Source of the DNA: Alphaproteobacteria bacterium
GTDB lineage: Bacteria; Pseudomonadota; Alphaproteobacteria; UBA9219; RGZA01
Length of the DNA: 64,000 bases
NCBI GenBank assembly: GCA_033762625.1
Contig: JANRLI010000021.1
Location: 23,848-87,847 of the forward strand
Reading direction: 5' to 3'
Shown here: in pieces, positions 17,142 to 25,815 of the stretch
Numbering within the stretch: the first letter of the stretch is position 1
Layout of the letters: each line of letters begins with the position of its first letter
Position numbers and translations under genes: made by a program
Notes under the pieces: generated by a model
What the model saw: only the letters and a program-made list of their open reading frames with translations
Database searches by the model: none
What the model was told of the DNA's origin: nothing

Positions 17142-17291
17142 GACTTTCCTTAAAGAGGGCATTGTTTGCCACAGAACAAGGACCAGTGCAAGTCATGTAT
17201 TAACCTTATTTTTATGGCTATCTCCTTGTATTAAGCCAATGCAAGTATTGCGGTTATTGACGCGGGCGCCTCAAAAACATACTGATAGAGG

Positions 17292-17930
17292 ATGATTGAA
17301 CCCCGTCAAATCCGCGCTGCACGTGCCCTGCTGAACTGGTCGCAAGATGACCTTGCGAACGCATCAGGCATTGCGCGTAGCTCCATCAAAAATATCGAAA
17401 ACGATATTACTACTGCGCGAAAAGACACAATTAACGACATTCAGGTTGCATTTGAAAATTGCGGTGTCGAATTCACACCCGGTTCCGGTGTACGCATGAA
17501 AAATGACATCGTGACCGTTCATGATGGTGAGGATGCATTTAAGAATCTTCTCGATACCTTGTACACCAGCGCGAAAGTTAGTCAGGACAACGAAATTCTG
17601 ATTCTGGGGCTTGATGAAGAACTGACCGAAAAATTCGACAACGTCGAACTGATCAAAGACTACCTAAAGAAAATTGAAGCGGCTGGCATCAAGGAAAAAA
17701 TCATCACCTATGAAGGCAGCAAGCACTTCATCAACAACTGGTCATCATACCGCAGTATTCCAAAAGAGCATTTCGCCAACATCCCCCTGCATATCAGCGG
17801 CGGTAAAATCAGTTTTTTATTTGGCAATATAAACCGCAAAGTTATTGTTATTGATAATGAACAATTAGCCATCATGCTTAGAAAACTATTCTATTATATT
17901 TGGGAAAAGGCCTCCGTTATTAAAAAATAA
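17292..17930 (+). CDS. XRE-family transcriptional regulator with an unassigned C-terminal domain
   Basis: 212 residues. Residues 3-62 are a Cro/CI-type helix-turn-helix (RAARALLNWSQDDLANASGI, then SIKNIEND). Residues 80-212 form an alpha/beta domain with ILILGLDEELTEKF, an IITYEGSKHFINN block and VIVIDNEQLAIML. The latter resembles the sensor half of TrmB-like or HKD/PLD-like regulator domains, but I cannot name it. It ends 14 bases before the MppP-like gene on the same strand, so it probably controls that gene and itself. The ligand could be a metabolite of the neighbouring enzyme. Confidence 0.8.
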   Translation: MIEPRQIRAARALLNWSQDDLANASGIARSSIKNIENDITTARKDTINDIQVAFENCGVEFTPGSGVRMKNDIVTVHDGEDAFKNLLDTLYTSAKVSQDNEILILGLDEELTEKFDNVELIKDYLKKIEAAGIKEKIITYEGSKHFINNWSSYRSIPKEHFANIPLHISGGKISFLFGNINRKVIVIDNEQLAIMLRKLFYYIWEKASVIKK

Positions 17931-17944
17931 TTATTTAGATTGAT

Positions 17945-19183
17945 ATGTTAGTTGATATGACCGACGAACCACACAACATGACCACTTTAATGATGGAGGC
18001 CCGCAATTCAGGGGGCATAAATCTCGCCGATGGGCGCACTTCATCGCACCTGACATCTGGCCAGAATGCGATTATCAAAGACTTGCCGTTGTTATTCGAC
18101 CGCGCAAACACCATGAGCCAGGCAGAAGTTGAGCGCGGCTTTGTCGATACATTTTTTGCAGCAGCCAAACAGACCTGCGCGCGTGGTTATTCGTATTTCT
18201 TCCTCACACAATCCGCTTCGCTCTCGACTGACTTTGCGGCCAAACTTCTGGCATCACGCAACGCATCCGTGATCATGGTTGAACCGTTCCTTGATTACAT
18301 GCGCGATATTCTTGACCGCAACCGCGTGCGTTTTGAAGCGTGCGATGAAGAATTGATGTTTGGTCCGAATTCCGGCGAATTTATTCGACAATCATCAGCA
18401 AGAGCTGTTTTTCTGTGTTCGCCAAATAATCCAACTGGCGCACAAATTTCTGCCGAGAACTTAAGACAGATTGCCGAGGCATGCAAAGCGACTGGCAAGC
18501 TTTTGATGATGGATACCACATTCCGTTTGTTTGACCGCGCACCTTATGACCAGTACAAAATCCTTCTGGATTCAGGCGTTAGTTTCATGACCGTAGAAGA
18601 TACCGGCAAGGCATTCCCGACACAGGAAATGAAAGTCAGCATACTGGCATGCAGTGCGGATTTGTATAAAGACTTGCGCAACATCTATTCCGAAATTTTA
18701 CTCCGCGCATCACCGGTTCATATATTATTGATGCAGCGTTTTATTGAAGATGCACGCATGAAAGGATTTAGAAAAACAATCTGGAAGGATGTAGGCCGCA
18801 ACCGGTTCAATCTACGCCGCGTCATCAACGGCACTTGTTTTGAGCCGGTTAATCCGGCTTCTACCATCAGTCTTGAATGGCTTAAAATTACCGACCCGAA
18901 TATCAGCGCTGAACAAATCACACGTGATTTGAAGGAACGGGGCCTGCATGTGCTGTCGGGCCGCAAGTTCCATTGGAGTGGGCGCCGAAATGGCGACCGT
19001 TATTTCCGGATTTCGCTGGGCAGACAAAAGGGTGTTTTTGGCGCCGGATTGAGGATTTTAGAAGAATATATTGGCGAAAAAGGCCTGCGCCGTGCGCAAC
19101 TTTTACCGCAGCCGCCATCGCAGCTTGATGCGCACCATATGGCTATTGGCGCCATGATTGGAACGCCTAAGGAAGGGCCCTAA
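17945..19183 (+). CDS. PLP-dependent enzyme resembling arginine hydroxylase/oxidase MppP
   Basis: 412 residues, a fold-type I aminotransferase-like protein. CSPNNPTG (158-165), MMDTTFRLFD (D190 for the PLP nitrogen) and VEDTGKAFPTQEMK with K222 as the Schiff-base lysine are visible. The last motif, the NLADG start (26-30), the YSEILLRASP segment and the RKFHW...DRYFRISL end match what I remember of MppP/RohP, PLP enzymes that use O2 to oxidise or hydroxylate free L-arginine. In MppP an ADGH motif carries a catalytic histidine; here it reads ADGR (R31), which may favour oxidation over hydroxylation. The start at 17945 or 17957 is undecided because there is no clear ribosome binding site. It is paired with the XRE regulator upstream; no peptide-synthetase genes are near. 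Confidence 0.78.
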   Translation: MLVDMTDEPHNMTTLMMEARNSGGINLADGRTSSHLTSGQNAIIKDLPLLFDRANTMSQAEVERGFVDTFFAAAKQTCARGYSYFFLTQSASLSTDFAAKLLASRNASVIMVEPFLDYMRDILDRNRVRFEACDEELMFGPNSGEFIRQSSARAVFLCSPNNPTGAQISAENLRQIAEACKATGKLLMMDTTFRLFDRAPYDQYKILLDSGVSFMTVEDTGKAFPTQEMKVSILACSADLYKDLRNIYSEILLRASPVHILLMQRFIEDARMKGFRKTIWKDVGRNRFNLRRVINGTCFEPVNPASTISLEWLKITDPNISAEQITRDLKERGLHVLSGRKFHWSGRRNGDRYFRISLGRQKGVFGAGLRILEEYIGEKGLRRAQLLPQPPSQLDAHHMAIGAMIGTPKEGP

Positions 19184-19187
19184 AGGA

Positions 19188-19224
19188 ATAAGGGGTGGGC
19201 CATAATGCCCCCTTCCCTTTTCCA
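19188..19224 (+). terminator. Probable intrinsic terminator after the MppP-like gene
   Basis: AAGGGGTGGGC-CATAAT-GCCCCCTT forms a stem with a bulge, followed by CCCTTTTCC. It separates the MppP-like gene from the infC leader. Confidence 0.55.
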
Positions 19225-19269
19225 ATAAAAACGCTAGTCTCTCCCGTTACCACAATGGTCAACAGCTAT

Positions 19270-19286
19270 AAGGAGACGTTTCCATC
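19270..19286 (+). promoter_or_regulatory. infC ribosome binding site and non-ATG start
   Basis: AAGGAG sits eight bases before ATC (19284-19286). A strong Shine-Dalgarno with a weak start codon is the known infC autoregulatory arrangement. Confidence 0.88.
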
Positions 19287-19859
19287 GCTAAATTAGATAC
19301 CCGCCCCCAACGAGGCAACCAAGACAATGCGCAACAACAACAGCCCAAAGATGGCCCGCGCATCAACCGCGACATTACCGCGAAAGAAATACGTCTCATT
19401 AATGCTGATGGAGAAATGCAAGGTGTTGTGACCGTGCGCGCCGCACTGGAAGCTGCGGAAGCGGCTGGGCTTGACCTTGTGGAAATTTCGCCAAATTCCG
19501 AACCGCCAGTTTGTAAAATTCTGGATTACGGCAAATACAAATACGAAATGCACAAGAAGGCTGTTGAAGCCAAGAAGAAACAAAAAGTTGTCGAGCTGAA
19601 AGAAATCAAACTTCGCCCCACCATCGACGACAACGATTTCAATGTGAAGATGCGCGCGGCCAAAGCATTTCTGGAGGATGGCGATAAGGTGAAAATCACC
19701 CTGCGCTTCCGTGGCCGTGAAATGTCGCACCAAGAGCTTGGCTATCAACTTATCAACCGCGTAAAGGAAACCTTGGCTGATTTATCGAAGGTTGAATACG
19801 ACGCGAAGTTTGAAGGCAAGCAAATCGTCATGATTTTGGCTTCGGTTGTTGTGAAATAG
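19284..19859 (+). CDS. infC: Translation initiation factor IF-3, with ATC start codon
   Basis: 191 residues. The first in-frame ATG is at 19416, inside the N domain. The true start is taken as ATC at 19284, preceded by AAGGAGA with an eight-base spacer, because the reading frame then encodes [10 protein letters not shown] and [16 protein letters not shown], the conserved IF-3 N domain. Rare ATT/ATC starts are typical of infC: IF-3 discriminates against them and so represses its own synthesis. The C domain ([20 protein letters not shown]) is complete. The usual neighbours thrS and rpmI-rplT are absent. Confidence 0.95.
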   Translation: MAKLDTRPQRGNQDNAQQQQPKDGPRINRDITAKEIRLINADGEMQGVVTVRAALEAAEAAGLDLVEISPNSEPPVCKILDYGKYKYEMHKKAVEAKKKQKVVELKEIKLRPTIDDNDFNVKMRAAKAFLEDGDKVKITLRFRGREMSHQELGYQLINRVKETLADLSKVEYDAKFEGKQIVMILASVVVK

Positions 19860-19875
19860 GGTTTTTGTTTAAAAA

Positions 19876-19893
19876 TGCCCGCTTGCGCGGGCA
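19876..19893 (-). terminator. Minus-strand terminator-like hairpin between infC and lexA
   Basis: TGCCCGC-TTGC-GCGGGCA is a perfect 7-bp stem. Read on the minus strand it is followed by TTTTT, while on the plus strand no U-run follows. It would stop transcripts entering from the right, that is read-through from comEC antisense to lexA, rather than infC transcripts. Confidence 0.5.
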
Positions 19894-19923
19894 GCCTTAA
19901 TTCGCCAAAAATACCTCTTGACT

Positions 19924-19932
19924 TTATCCACA
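19924..19932 (+). promoter_or_regulatory. DnaA box
   Basis: TTATCCACA is an exact match to the high-affinity DnaA box, directly abutting the SOS box in the lexA promoter region. A single 9-mer can occur by chance, so function is not certain. Confidence 0.5.
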
Positions 19933-19947
19933 GAACTAAACTAGAAC
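19933..19947. promoter_or_regulatory. LexA operator (alphaproteobacterial SOS box)
   Basis: GAAC-TAAACTA-GAAC fits the direct-repeat GAAC-N7-GAAC (GTTC-N7-GTTC) box recognised by alphaproteobacterial LexA. It lies 54 bases before the lexA start, as expected for autorepression. Confidence 0.85.
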
Positions 19948-19972
19948 AAAAGAAGTATTCATCTTTTGTTCT
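19943..19972. promoter_or_regulatory. 11-bp inverted repeat overlapping the SOS box
   Basis: AGAACAAAAGA (19943-19953) and TCTTTTGTTCT (19962-19972) are perfect arms around eight bases. The left arm contains the second GAAC of the SOS box; the right arm supplies a GTTC in opposite orientation. It may be a second LexA half-site array, an operator for another regulator, or an RNA hairpin in the lexA leader. Confidence 0.6.
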
Positions 19973-20000
19973 GTCTTCTGTCATAAGCCATGAGGTTCCC

Positions 20001-20708
20001 ATGCTAACGCGAAAACAACAAGAATTGCTGCTTTTTATCCATGATCGCCTGGGCAAGGATGGTATTTCCCCTTCGTTTGACGAAATGAAAGATGCCCTGC
20101 GTTTAAAGTCAAAATCGGGCATTCACCGCCTGATTTCCGGCCTTGAAGAACGTGGATTTATCCGCCGTTTGGCGCACCGTGCCAGAGCTTTGGAAGTTAT
20201 CAAGCTCCCCGAAACCGCCAGCCAAAAATTATCACAGGCCGTTCAAAAAACATCTGCCGCCGTTAAAGAAACGGGTGCGCGTTTGGGCGCTGCTGTGACG
20301 CGTGTTGCCGAACAGGTTTCCGATGCGGTAACGCAGCTTCCCCTCCTTGGCCGTATTGCGGCAGGTACGGGTATTGAAGCGCTTCGCGATACATCACGCT
20401 TTATGGATGTGCCAACTGCATTGTTGGGACGCGGCGAGCATTATGTTTTGGAAGTTTCCGGTGACTCAATGGTGGAAGCCGGCATTCACGATGGCGATAC
20501 CGTGATTATCCAGCAATGTGAAATGGTGGATAACGGTACGATTGCCGTTGCACTGATTGATGAACAGGAAGTCACACTTAAAAGCCTTTATAAAAAAGGC
20601 AATGTAGTTGACCTTGTTCCTGCCAACCACAATTACAAAACCATGACCTATCCTGCGCAGCGTATTCGCGTGCAGGGCAAGCTGGTTGGGTTATTGCGCC
20701 GCTACTAA
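20001..20708 (+). CDS. lexA: LexA repressor
   Basis: 235 residues from the ATG at 20001, with GAGG upstream. The winged-helix DNA-binding domain is 1-65 ([17 protein letters not shown]). An alanine-rich linker of about 45 residues is longer than in E. coli. Then come the cleavage site GRIAAG (Ala-Gly bond), the nucleophile in [10 protein letters not shown] and the general base lysine in EVTLKSLY. It represses SOS genes and self-cleaves with RecA on DNA damage. An SOS box lies in its own leader. Its 3' end overlaps the convergent comEC gene by 18 bases. Confidence 0.96.
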   Translation: MLTRKQQELLLFIHDRLGKDGISPSFDEMKDALRLKSKSGIHRLISGLEERGFIRRLAHRARALEVIKLPETASQKLSQAVQKTSAAVKETGARLGAAVTRVAEQVSDAVTQLPLLGRIAAGTGIEALRDTSRFMDVPTALLGRGEHYVLEVSGDSMVEAGIHDGDTVIIQQCEMVDNGTIAVALIDEQEVTLKSLYKKGNVVDLVPANHNYKTMTYPAQRIRVQGKLVGLLRRY

Positions 20709-22793
20709 GGCGGAACTCCACGGCCTAGCTTCATTCAAATCAATATGCTCGATGCGTATGCCGCTATTGCTGATAAACAGCGTGTAAGCGCCGCGTTGTT
20801 CTGCCATTTGCGGAACAATCGTTCTATCGGGGCATGGCGTTGCGCTTGACGGGGCGATAATTAAATCAACCTTGCCACATAAATCCGGCACGTCATCACG
20901 GTTCATTGGAAATGCAATCGATTTGCTTTCTTTTGTAAAAATACAGGTAGTGCCCGTGCATTTAATTGGCTCTTCGCCGCCACGGTCCATCATATCAAAC
21001 CAGTTGACCATCTGCGTAAAGTCGCCCGGACGCTTGCCATTACGTTGCAGCCATGTTTGCACAGTAAAATCTTCAAGGCTTTTGCTGCGCACAGCCAAAC
21101 GGTTTTGTTCAAGACGCACGGCAACACTTATTCCATCATCCGCTACGAAAACATCGGGGCGCGGCGTTATAAGAAAGGCCAGCGACCCCAAAGCGAATGG
21201 AATAATTCCCAAAAATCGCCAGCGCTTGCGCCACAGGCACACCCACAGCCCGCCAAGGGTGACCAGCAGCAGCGCAGCCATCGGCATGGCGGGATGATAG
21301 GTAGCAGCGCCCGGCCAATTTGATACAAACTCTGCGCTATCAATCATCCATTTAATACCGGTATTCATAATCACAATCGGCCAATGCTGCAAGCCAAACG
21401 GCATCGCCAAAACCGTGATGACAGCCATCGGCATGATGATAAAAGTGCTAAGCGGAACGGCAATAAGGTTGGTAATCACGCCATACCAGTTTATCTGCTG
21501 AAAATAATATAAAATGAACGGCAGCGTCGCGATGGTGGCAATAACAGATGTCGCGATAGAGGCCAAAAACCATAAACGCAATTTTCCAATCCAGCCTTCA
21601 TTACGAAAATGCCGTAGCCATACTATTTCGTTTTTTTCAAACGCAGCTATCAAGGCCATTACTGCCCCAAATGATAATTGGAAGCTGGGATCAAAGAGCG
21701 ATGTAGGCGATAACAGCAAGCTGACCAGCGCGGCAAAGGCAACGAGGCGCATGGATAAAGCGCGTCTATCCACCATTACCGCAATCAAGATCAAGCTACT
21801 CATTAATAGCGAGCGCACCGCCGGAATGGGCGCAGCACACATGAAGGTATAGAACATCGCAGCAAGCAATGCAAAAAAGGCAGCAATTTTTTTGATAGGA
21901 AGCTGCAAGGTGACCCACGGGAATAGTGCCATTAGCGCGCGCAAAGTAAAGAACACAATGCCCGCTACCAAAGTAATATGCAGCCCTGATACTGATAAAA
22001 TATGCGATATGCCAGATACGCGCATGGCTTGCATCGTGCTCTTATCAATCGTGGATTGGTCGCCGCTGATCAACGCGGAGGCAACAGCCATATTTCTGTC
22101 TTTGCCTTCTGCGACCAGCTTTTCATTGATGCTGACACGCACACGCTCGAAAAAAAGGGCGATGCGTTGCATTAAATCAGGAGGCTGGCCGATGGCTTTG
22201 CGCCATGGGGCAAGAGTATAGCCCGTTGCGCCAAATCCTTGGAAAAAAGCAAAGCGACGAAAATCGAATGCACCCGGTTCAGCTGGACGCGACAATGGAA
22301 AAAGTGATGCGCGAAGCACGACCCAATCCCCCGGGCGGGGAATGTCACTTTGCGTTTTGACTTTCACGCGAATTTTGCGCGGTGTATCTTTTTGCAAAAT
22401 ACCTTCAATCTGCACATCTTCCAGCCATAACCGATACCCATCCGGCAGATGGTTGATGACCATGACGCGGCCTGTTACTTCCGCGCGTTCGATTGGCGCA
22501 CTCAGCATCGGCTGGGTTATCATCAGCGTTTCAATCTTTGCCGCCAGATGCCCGCTGGTGAATGCCAGCAACGCAAGCAATGCTGGCAGCGCGCTATGTT
22601 GCCGAAAGACCGCAACCAACAGGGCAGATATACCCGTTGCAGTAAGGCACAGCCATAACGCCGGTTCAAAGCCCCAACTGAAATAAAGCCCAATACCACA
22701 GGCCATAAACACCGGTAGCCACAGGAACCAGCGTTCACGCTCCTGAATAAAAGCATCAATAAAAGGCTTTATGATGGATAGCTTGGAAAACAT
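20691..22793 (-). CDS. comEC: ComEC/Rec2 family DNA-uptake channel protein
   Basis: 700 residues with an N-terminal DUF4131-type region, about ten membrane segments, and the Competence domain ([39 protein letters not shown]). ComEC proteins pass single-stranded DNA across the inner membrane in natural transformation. The C-terminal part (about 555-700) lies where other members carry a metallo-beta-lactamase-like nuclease, but no HxHxDH motif is visible, so that activity is probably lost. No other competence gene is in the window. It is convergent with lexA (18-base overlap) and divergent from gltX. Confidence 0.88.
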   Translation of the reverse strand: MFSKLSIIKPFIDAFIQERERWFLWLPVFMACGIGLYFSWGFEPALWLCLTATGISALLVAVFRQHSALPALLALLAFTSGHLAAKIETLMITQPMLSAPIERAEVTGRVMVINHLPDGYRLWLEDVQIEGILQKDTPRKIRVKVKTQSDIPRPGDWVVLRASLFPLSRPAEPGAFDFRRFAFFQGFGATGYTLAPWRKAIGQPPDLMQRIALFFERVRVSINEKLVAEGKDRNMAVASALISGDQSTIDKSTMQAMRVSGISHILSVSGLHITLVAGIVFFTLRALMALFPWVTLQLPIKKIAAFFALLAAMFYTFMCAAPIPAVRSLLMSSLILIAVMVDRRALSMRLVAFAALVSLLLSPTSLFDPSFQLSFGAVMALIAAFEKNEIVWLRHFRNEGWIGKLRLWFLASIATSVIATIATLPFILYYFQQINWYGVITNLIAVPLSTFIIMPMAVITVLAMPFGLQHWPIVIMNTGIKWMIDSAEFVSNWPGAATYHPAMPMAALLLVTLGGLWVCLWRKRWRFLGIIPFALGSLAFLITPRPDVFVADDGISVAVRLEQNRLAVRSKSLEDFTVQTWLQRNGKRPGDFTQMVNWFDMMDRGGEEPIKCTGTTCIFTKESKSIAFPMNRDDVPDLCGKVDLIIAPSSATPCPDRTIVPQMAEQRGAYTLFISNSGIRIEHIDLNEARPWSSALVAAQ

Positions 22794-22848
22794 GGGGTTA
22801 TCGATTATGGTTTAGCTCCTTACGATTCATATTTAAAGCCCTTCCTGA

Positions 22849-24267
22849 ATGAACGCTGCCCGCAAAGTTGTAACCCGTTTTCCACCCTCCCCCACTGGCT
22901 TTCTGCACATTGGTGGCGCACGCACGGCATTATTCAATTACCTATACGCGCGGCATCATGGCGGCACATTTTTGCTGCGTATTGAGGATACCGACCGCGA
23001 GCGCTCTACCCAGCCTGCAATCGATGCGATTATCGACGGCATGAAATGGCTGGAACTGAATTGGGATAATAACGATAAGATTTATCTGCAATCGGAACAC
23101 ATGCCGCGCCATGCCGCAGTTGCCAACGAAATGCTTGCAAAGGGCCATGCCTATAAATGTTTTTGCACGCAGCAAGAACTGGAAGAAATGCGCAACCATC
23201 AAAAGGCCAATGGCTTGCCCATGCGTTACGATGGCCGCTGGCGCGATAAAGACCCCAAAGACGCACCCGCAGGCGCGCCATTTGTGGTACGGCTAAAGGC
23301 GCCGACCACGGGTGAAACCACGATAAAAGACCATGTCCGCGGTGAAGTTACCGTGCAAAACAGCCAGTTAGATGACATGGTGCTGCTGCGCAGCGATGGC
23401 ACGCCAACCTATATGTTATCGGTGGTGGTTGATGATCATGATATGGGCGTAAATACCGTCATTCGCGGCGATGACCATTTCACCAATACCTTCCGGCAGG
23501 TACAGATTTTAAAAGCCATGAATTGGGATATTCCGGAATATGCACATATTCCACTTATTCATGGCAGCGACGGACAAAAAATGTCAAAGCGCCACGGCGC
23601 ACTGGGCGTTGATGAATACCGCAAGATGGGTTATTTACCGCAGGCAGTACGTAATTATTTATTACGCCTTGGATGGTCACATGGCGATGATGAGATTATC
23701 TCCGATAAGCAAGCGATTGAATGGTTTAACCTTGAACACATTGTTTCATCACCTGCCAAATTTGACTATGTGAAACTGGACAGCGTGAATGCGCATTATA
23801 TGCGTGAAATGGATGACGATAAACTGGCGCAAACGGTTGTCGCGCGCCTAACAGAAACTACAGGTCATACGCCAAGCGCCGAACAAATCAGTATCCTGGC
23901 CAAGGGCATGGCAGGTTTAAAACAACGCGCCAAGACATTGAAAGACTTAACGGAAAGCGCAGCGTTCTATATAACACCGCGCCCGCTGGCCATGAATGAT
24001 GGCGCAAAAAAGATTTTATCACTAGAAGCCAAAACCATGCTGGCTGCGTTGCGCACAGTTATTGAAGCACAGGCTGATTTCTCAGCGCATGCTATTGAAA
24101 CAGCCATTAAAGAATATGCTGTTGCACAGGGTAAAAAACTTGGTGATTACGCACAACCACTTCGTGCGGCTCTCAGCGGTTCGAATGTGTCACCTCCCAT
24201 TTTTGAAGTTGCAAGCATTTTGGGTAAACCCGAAACGCTTGGTCGTATTGATGATGTCTTAAAATAA
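22849..24267 (+). CDS. gltX: Glutamate-tRNA ligase
   Basis: 472 residues, class I synthetase. The HIGH-type motif lies in PPSPTGFLHIGGARTALFN and the KMSKS-type motif reads QKMSKRHGAL. The anticodon-binding C domain is complete. Alphaproteobacteria often carry a non-discriminating enzyme that also charges tRNA-Gln, corrected by GatCAB; which type this is cannot be told here. Start at the ATG at 22849. The stomatin-like gene follows 12 bases after the stop. Confidence 0.96.
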   Translation: MNAARKVVTRFPPSPTGFLHIGGARTALFNYLYARHHGGTFLLRIEDTDRERSTQPAIDAIIDGMKWLELNWDNNDKIYLQSEHMPRHAAVANEMLAKGHAYKCFCTQQELEEMRNHQKANGLPMRYDGRWRDKDPKDAPAGAPFVVRLKAPTTGETTIKDHVRGEVTVQNSQLDDMVLLRSDGTPTYMLSVVVDDHDMGVNTVIRGDDHFTNTFRQVQILKAMNWDIPEYAHIPLIHGSDGQKMSKRHGALGVDEYRKMGYLPQAVRNYLLRLGWSHGDDEIISDKQAIEWFNLEHIVSSPAKFDYVKLDSVNAHYMREMDDDKLAQTVVARLTETTGHTPSAEQISILAKGMAGLKQRAKTLKDLTESAAFYITPRPLAMNDGAKKILSLEAKTMLAALRTVIEAQADFSAHAIETAIKEYAVAQGKKLGDYAQPLRAALSGSNVSPPIFEVASILGKPETLGRIDDVLK

Positions 24268-24279
24268 AAGGAGAGAACG

Positions 24280-25233
24280 ATGCCTGTAGAAGCTTATGTA
24301 ATTGCGATTGTGGTATTGGCGGTTGTGTTTATCCGCAGCGGAATTGTTGTGATTTCCCAAGGAATGGAATACACGTTGGAAAGCTTTGGGCGTTATACAC
24401 GCACGATGGAACCCGGCTTGCACTTCATTGTGCCCCTGATTGAGCGCGTTGGCGCAAAAATCAACATGATGGAACAGGTGATGGATATTCCATCCCAGCA
24501 AATCATTACCAAAGATAACGCGATGGTAACGGCAGACGGCGTTGTGTTTTACCAGGTTCTGGATGCCGCAAAGTCAGCCTACGAAGTCAGCAATCTCCGT
24601 GTTGCGATTTTAAATTTGGTGATGACCAATTTGCGTACCGTGATGGGTTCGATGGATCTGGATGAACTGCTTTCACAGCGCAACAAAATCAATGCAGAGC
24701 TAATGCACGTGGTGGATGAAGCAACGGGCCCATGGGGCTTGAAATTAACCCGTATTGAAATTCGCGATATCCAGCCGCCGCGCGATTTGGTGGATAGCAT
24801 GGCGCGCCAGATGAAGGCAGAACGTGAACGCCGTGCGCAAATTCTGGAAGCCGAAGGTTACAAGCAAGCTGCTATTTTGAAGGCAGAAGGCCAAAAACAG
24901 GCTGAAGTTCTGAGCGCCGAAGCCCGCAAGCAAGCCGCATTTTTAGATGCCGAAGCGCGCGAACGCTCCGGCGAGGCGGAAGCCAAGGCAACCCAGATGG
25001 TTTCCGACGCCATTGCCAAAGGACATGTTGGCGCATTGAATTACTTCGTTGCGCAAAAGTATGTTGAAGCATTCAAGCACATGGCGGACAGCCCAAACCA
25101 GAAAATGGTGTTCATGCCGATGGAGATGAGCGGCCTTATCAGTTCGATTGGCGGCGTTGCCGAACTGGCAAAGGATGCGTTAAAGCAAGGCAAGATGCCG
25201 GATGTAGCAGCTGGACCATGGAATAAGCAGTAA
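24280..25233 (+). CDS. SPFH/Band 7 membrane protein (QmcA/stomatin-like)
   Basis: 317 residues. An N-terminal membrane helix (4-24) is followed by the Band 7/PHB domain (QGMEYTLESFGRYTRTMEPG to the LDELLSQRNKIN region) and a long charged coiled coil (EGYKQAAILKAEGQKQAEV). Such proteins form inner-membrane microdomains and often regulate proteases such as FtsH. AAAGGAGAG precedes the ATG. Its stop overlaps the start of the NfeD gene (TAATG), the usual stomatin/NfeD pair. Confidence 0.93.
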   Translation: MPVEAYVIAIVVLAVVFIRSGIVVISQGMEYTLESFGRYTRTMEPGLHFIVPLIERVGAKINMMEQVMDIPSQQIITKDNAMVTADGVVFYQVLDAAKSAYEVSNLRVAILNLVMTNLRTVMGSMDLDELLSQRNKINAELMHVVDEATGPWGLKLTRIEIRDIQPPRDLVDSMARQMKAERERRAQILEAEGYKQAAILKAEGQKQAEVLSAEARKQAAFLDAEARERSGEAEAKATQMVSDAIAKGHVGALNYFVAQKYVEAFKHMADSPNQKMVFMPMEMSGLISSIGGVAELAKDALKQGKMPDVAAGPWNKQ

Positions 25234-25685
25234 TGGAACAAACAATAACGGAGATGCACATGCTGTATTGGCACTGGATTACCATTGGGTTTAGCTTGAT
25301 GGCCATTGAAATGCTCGTCCCCAGCTTTTTCTTTTTATGGCTGGGCGCTGCTGCCATTCTAGTCGGGGCGATTATGTTCGTCGTTCCCGATTTATGGTGG
25401 AGTTATCAATGGACGCTGTTCGCCGTTATCGGCATTGGCAGCTTTTTTATTTCACGCGCTGTGATCAAAAACAAGCCGGCATCCGCTGCGAATTTGCTGA
25501 ATAAACGCGGAAAAATGCTGATTGGTAATGTGGTAACCATCGAAACAGCCATTGTGAATGGTAAGGGCAAAGCAAAAGTCGGTGACAGCGTATGGTCAGT
25601 CACCGGGCCGGATATGCCTGTTGGCGTAAGCGCCAAAGTGATTGGTGCAAATGGCACTGAATTAAAAGTCGAGAAAGCATCCTAA
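25233..25685 (+). CDS. NfeD family membrane protein
   Basis: 150 residues. Three membrane segments (about 15-35, 38-55 and 62-80) are followed by an OB-fold domain (LIGNVVTIETAIVNGKGKAKV...WSVTGPDMP), as in short NfeD proteins. NfeD acts with the adjacent stomatin-like protein; the mechanism is poorly known. The start codon overlaps the upstream stop, so translation is coupled. Confidence 0.9.
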   Translation: MEQTITEMHMLYWHWITIGFSLMAIEMLVPSFFFLWLGAAAILVGAIMFVVPDLWWSYQWTLFAVIGIGSFFISRAVIKNKPASAANLLNKRGKMLIGNVVTIETAIVNGKGKAKVGDSVWSVTGPDMPVGVSAKVIGANGTELKVEKAS

Positions 25686-25691
25686 TGCACC

Positions 25692-25815
25692 GTCATGCCC
25701 GCGGAGGCGGGCATCCACGAATTTATTTACGAGAGTTTTCAAATATGAACTTTGGTGTTTTTTTTATACATATAAAAAAAGTAATCTCGTGGATGCCCGC
25801 CTCCGCGGGCATGAC
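25692..25815. repeat. Composite palindromic repeat, copy A
   Basis: Two perfect 29-bp inverted arms (25692-25720 and 25787-25815) flank 66 bases. Each arm is itself a hairpin, ATGCCCGC-GGAG-GCGGGCAT or its complement. A second copy lies at 29378-29511. This looks like a REP/MITE-like dispersed element. Here it follows the NfeD stop and runs into the start region of the next gene. Confidence 0.88.

Noticed and set aside
19875..20000. N-terminal extension of LexA ([10 protein letters not shown])
   Set aside because: It runs through a terminator-like hairpin, DnaA box and SOS box; the LexA domain starts at the ATG at 20001.
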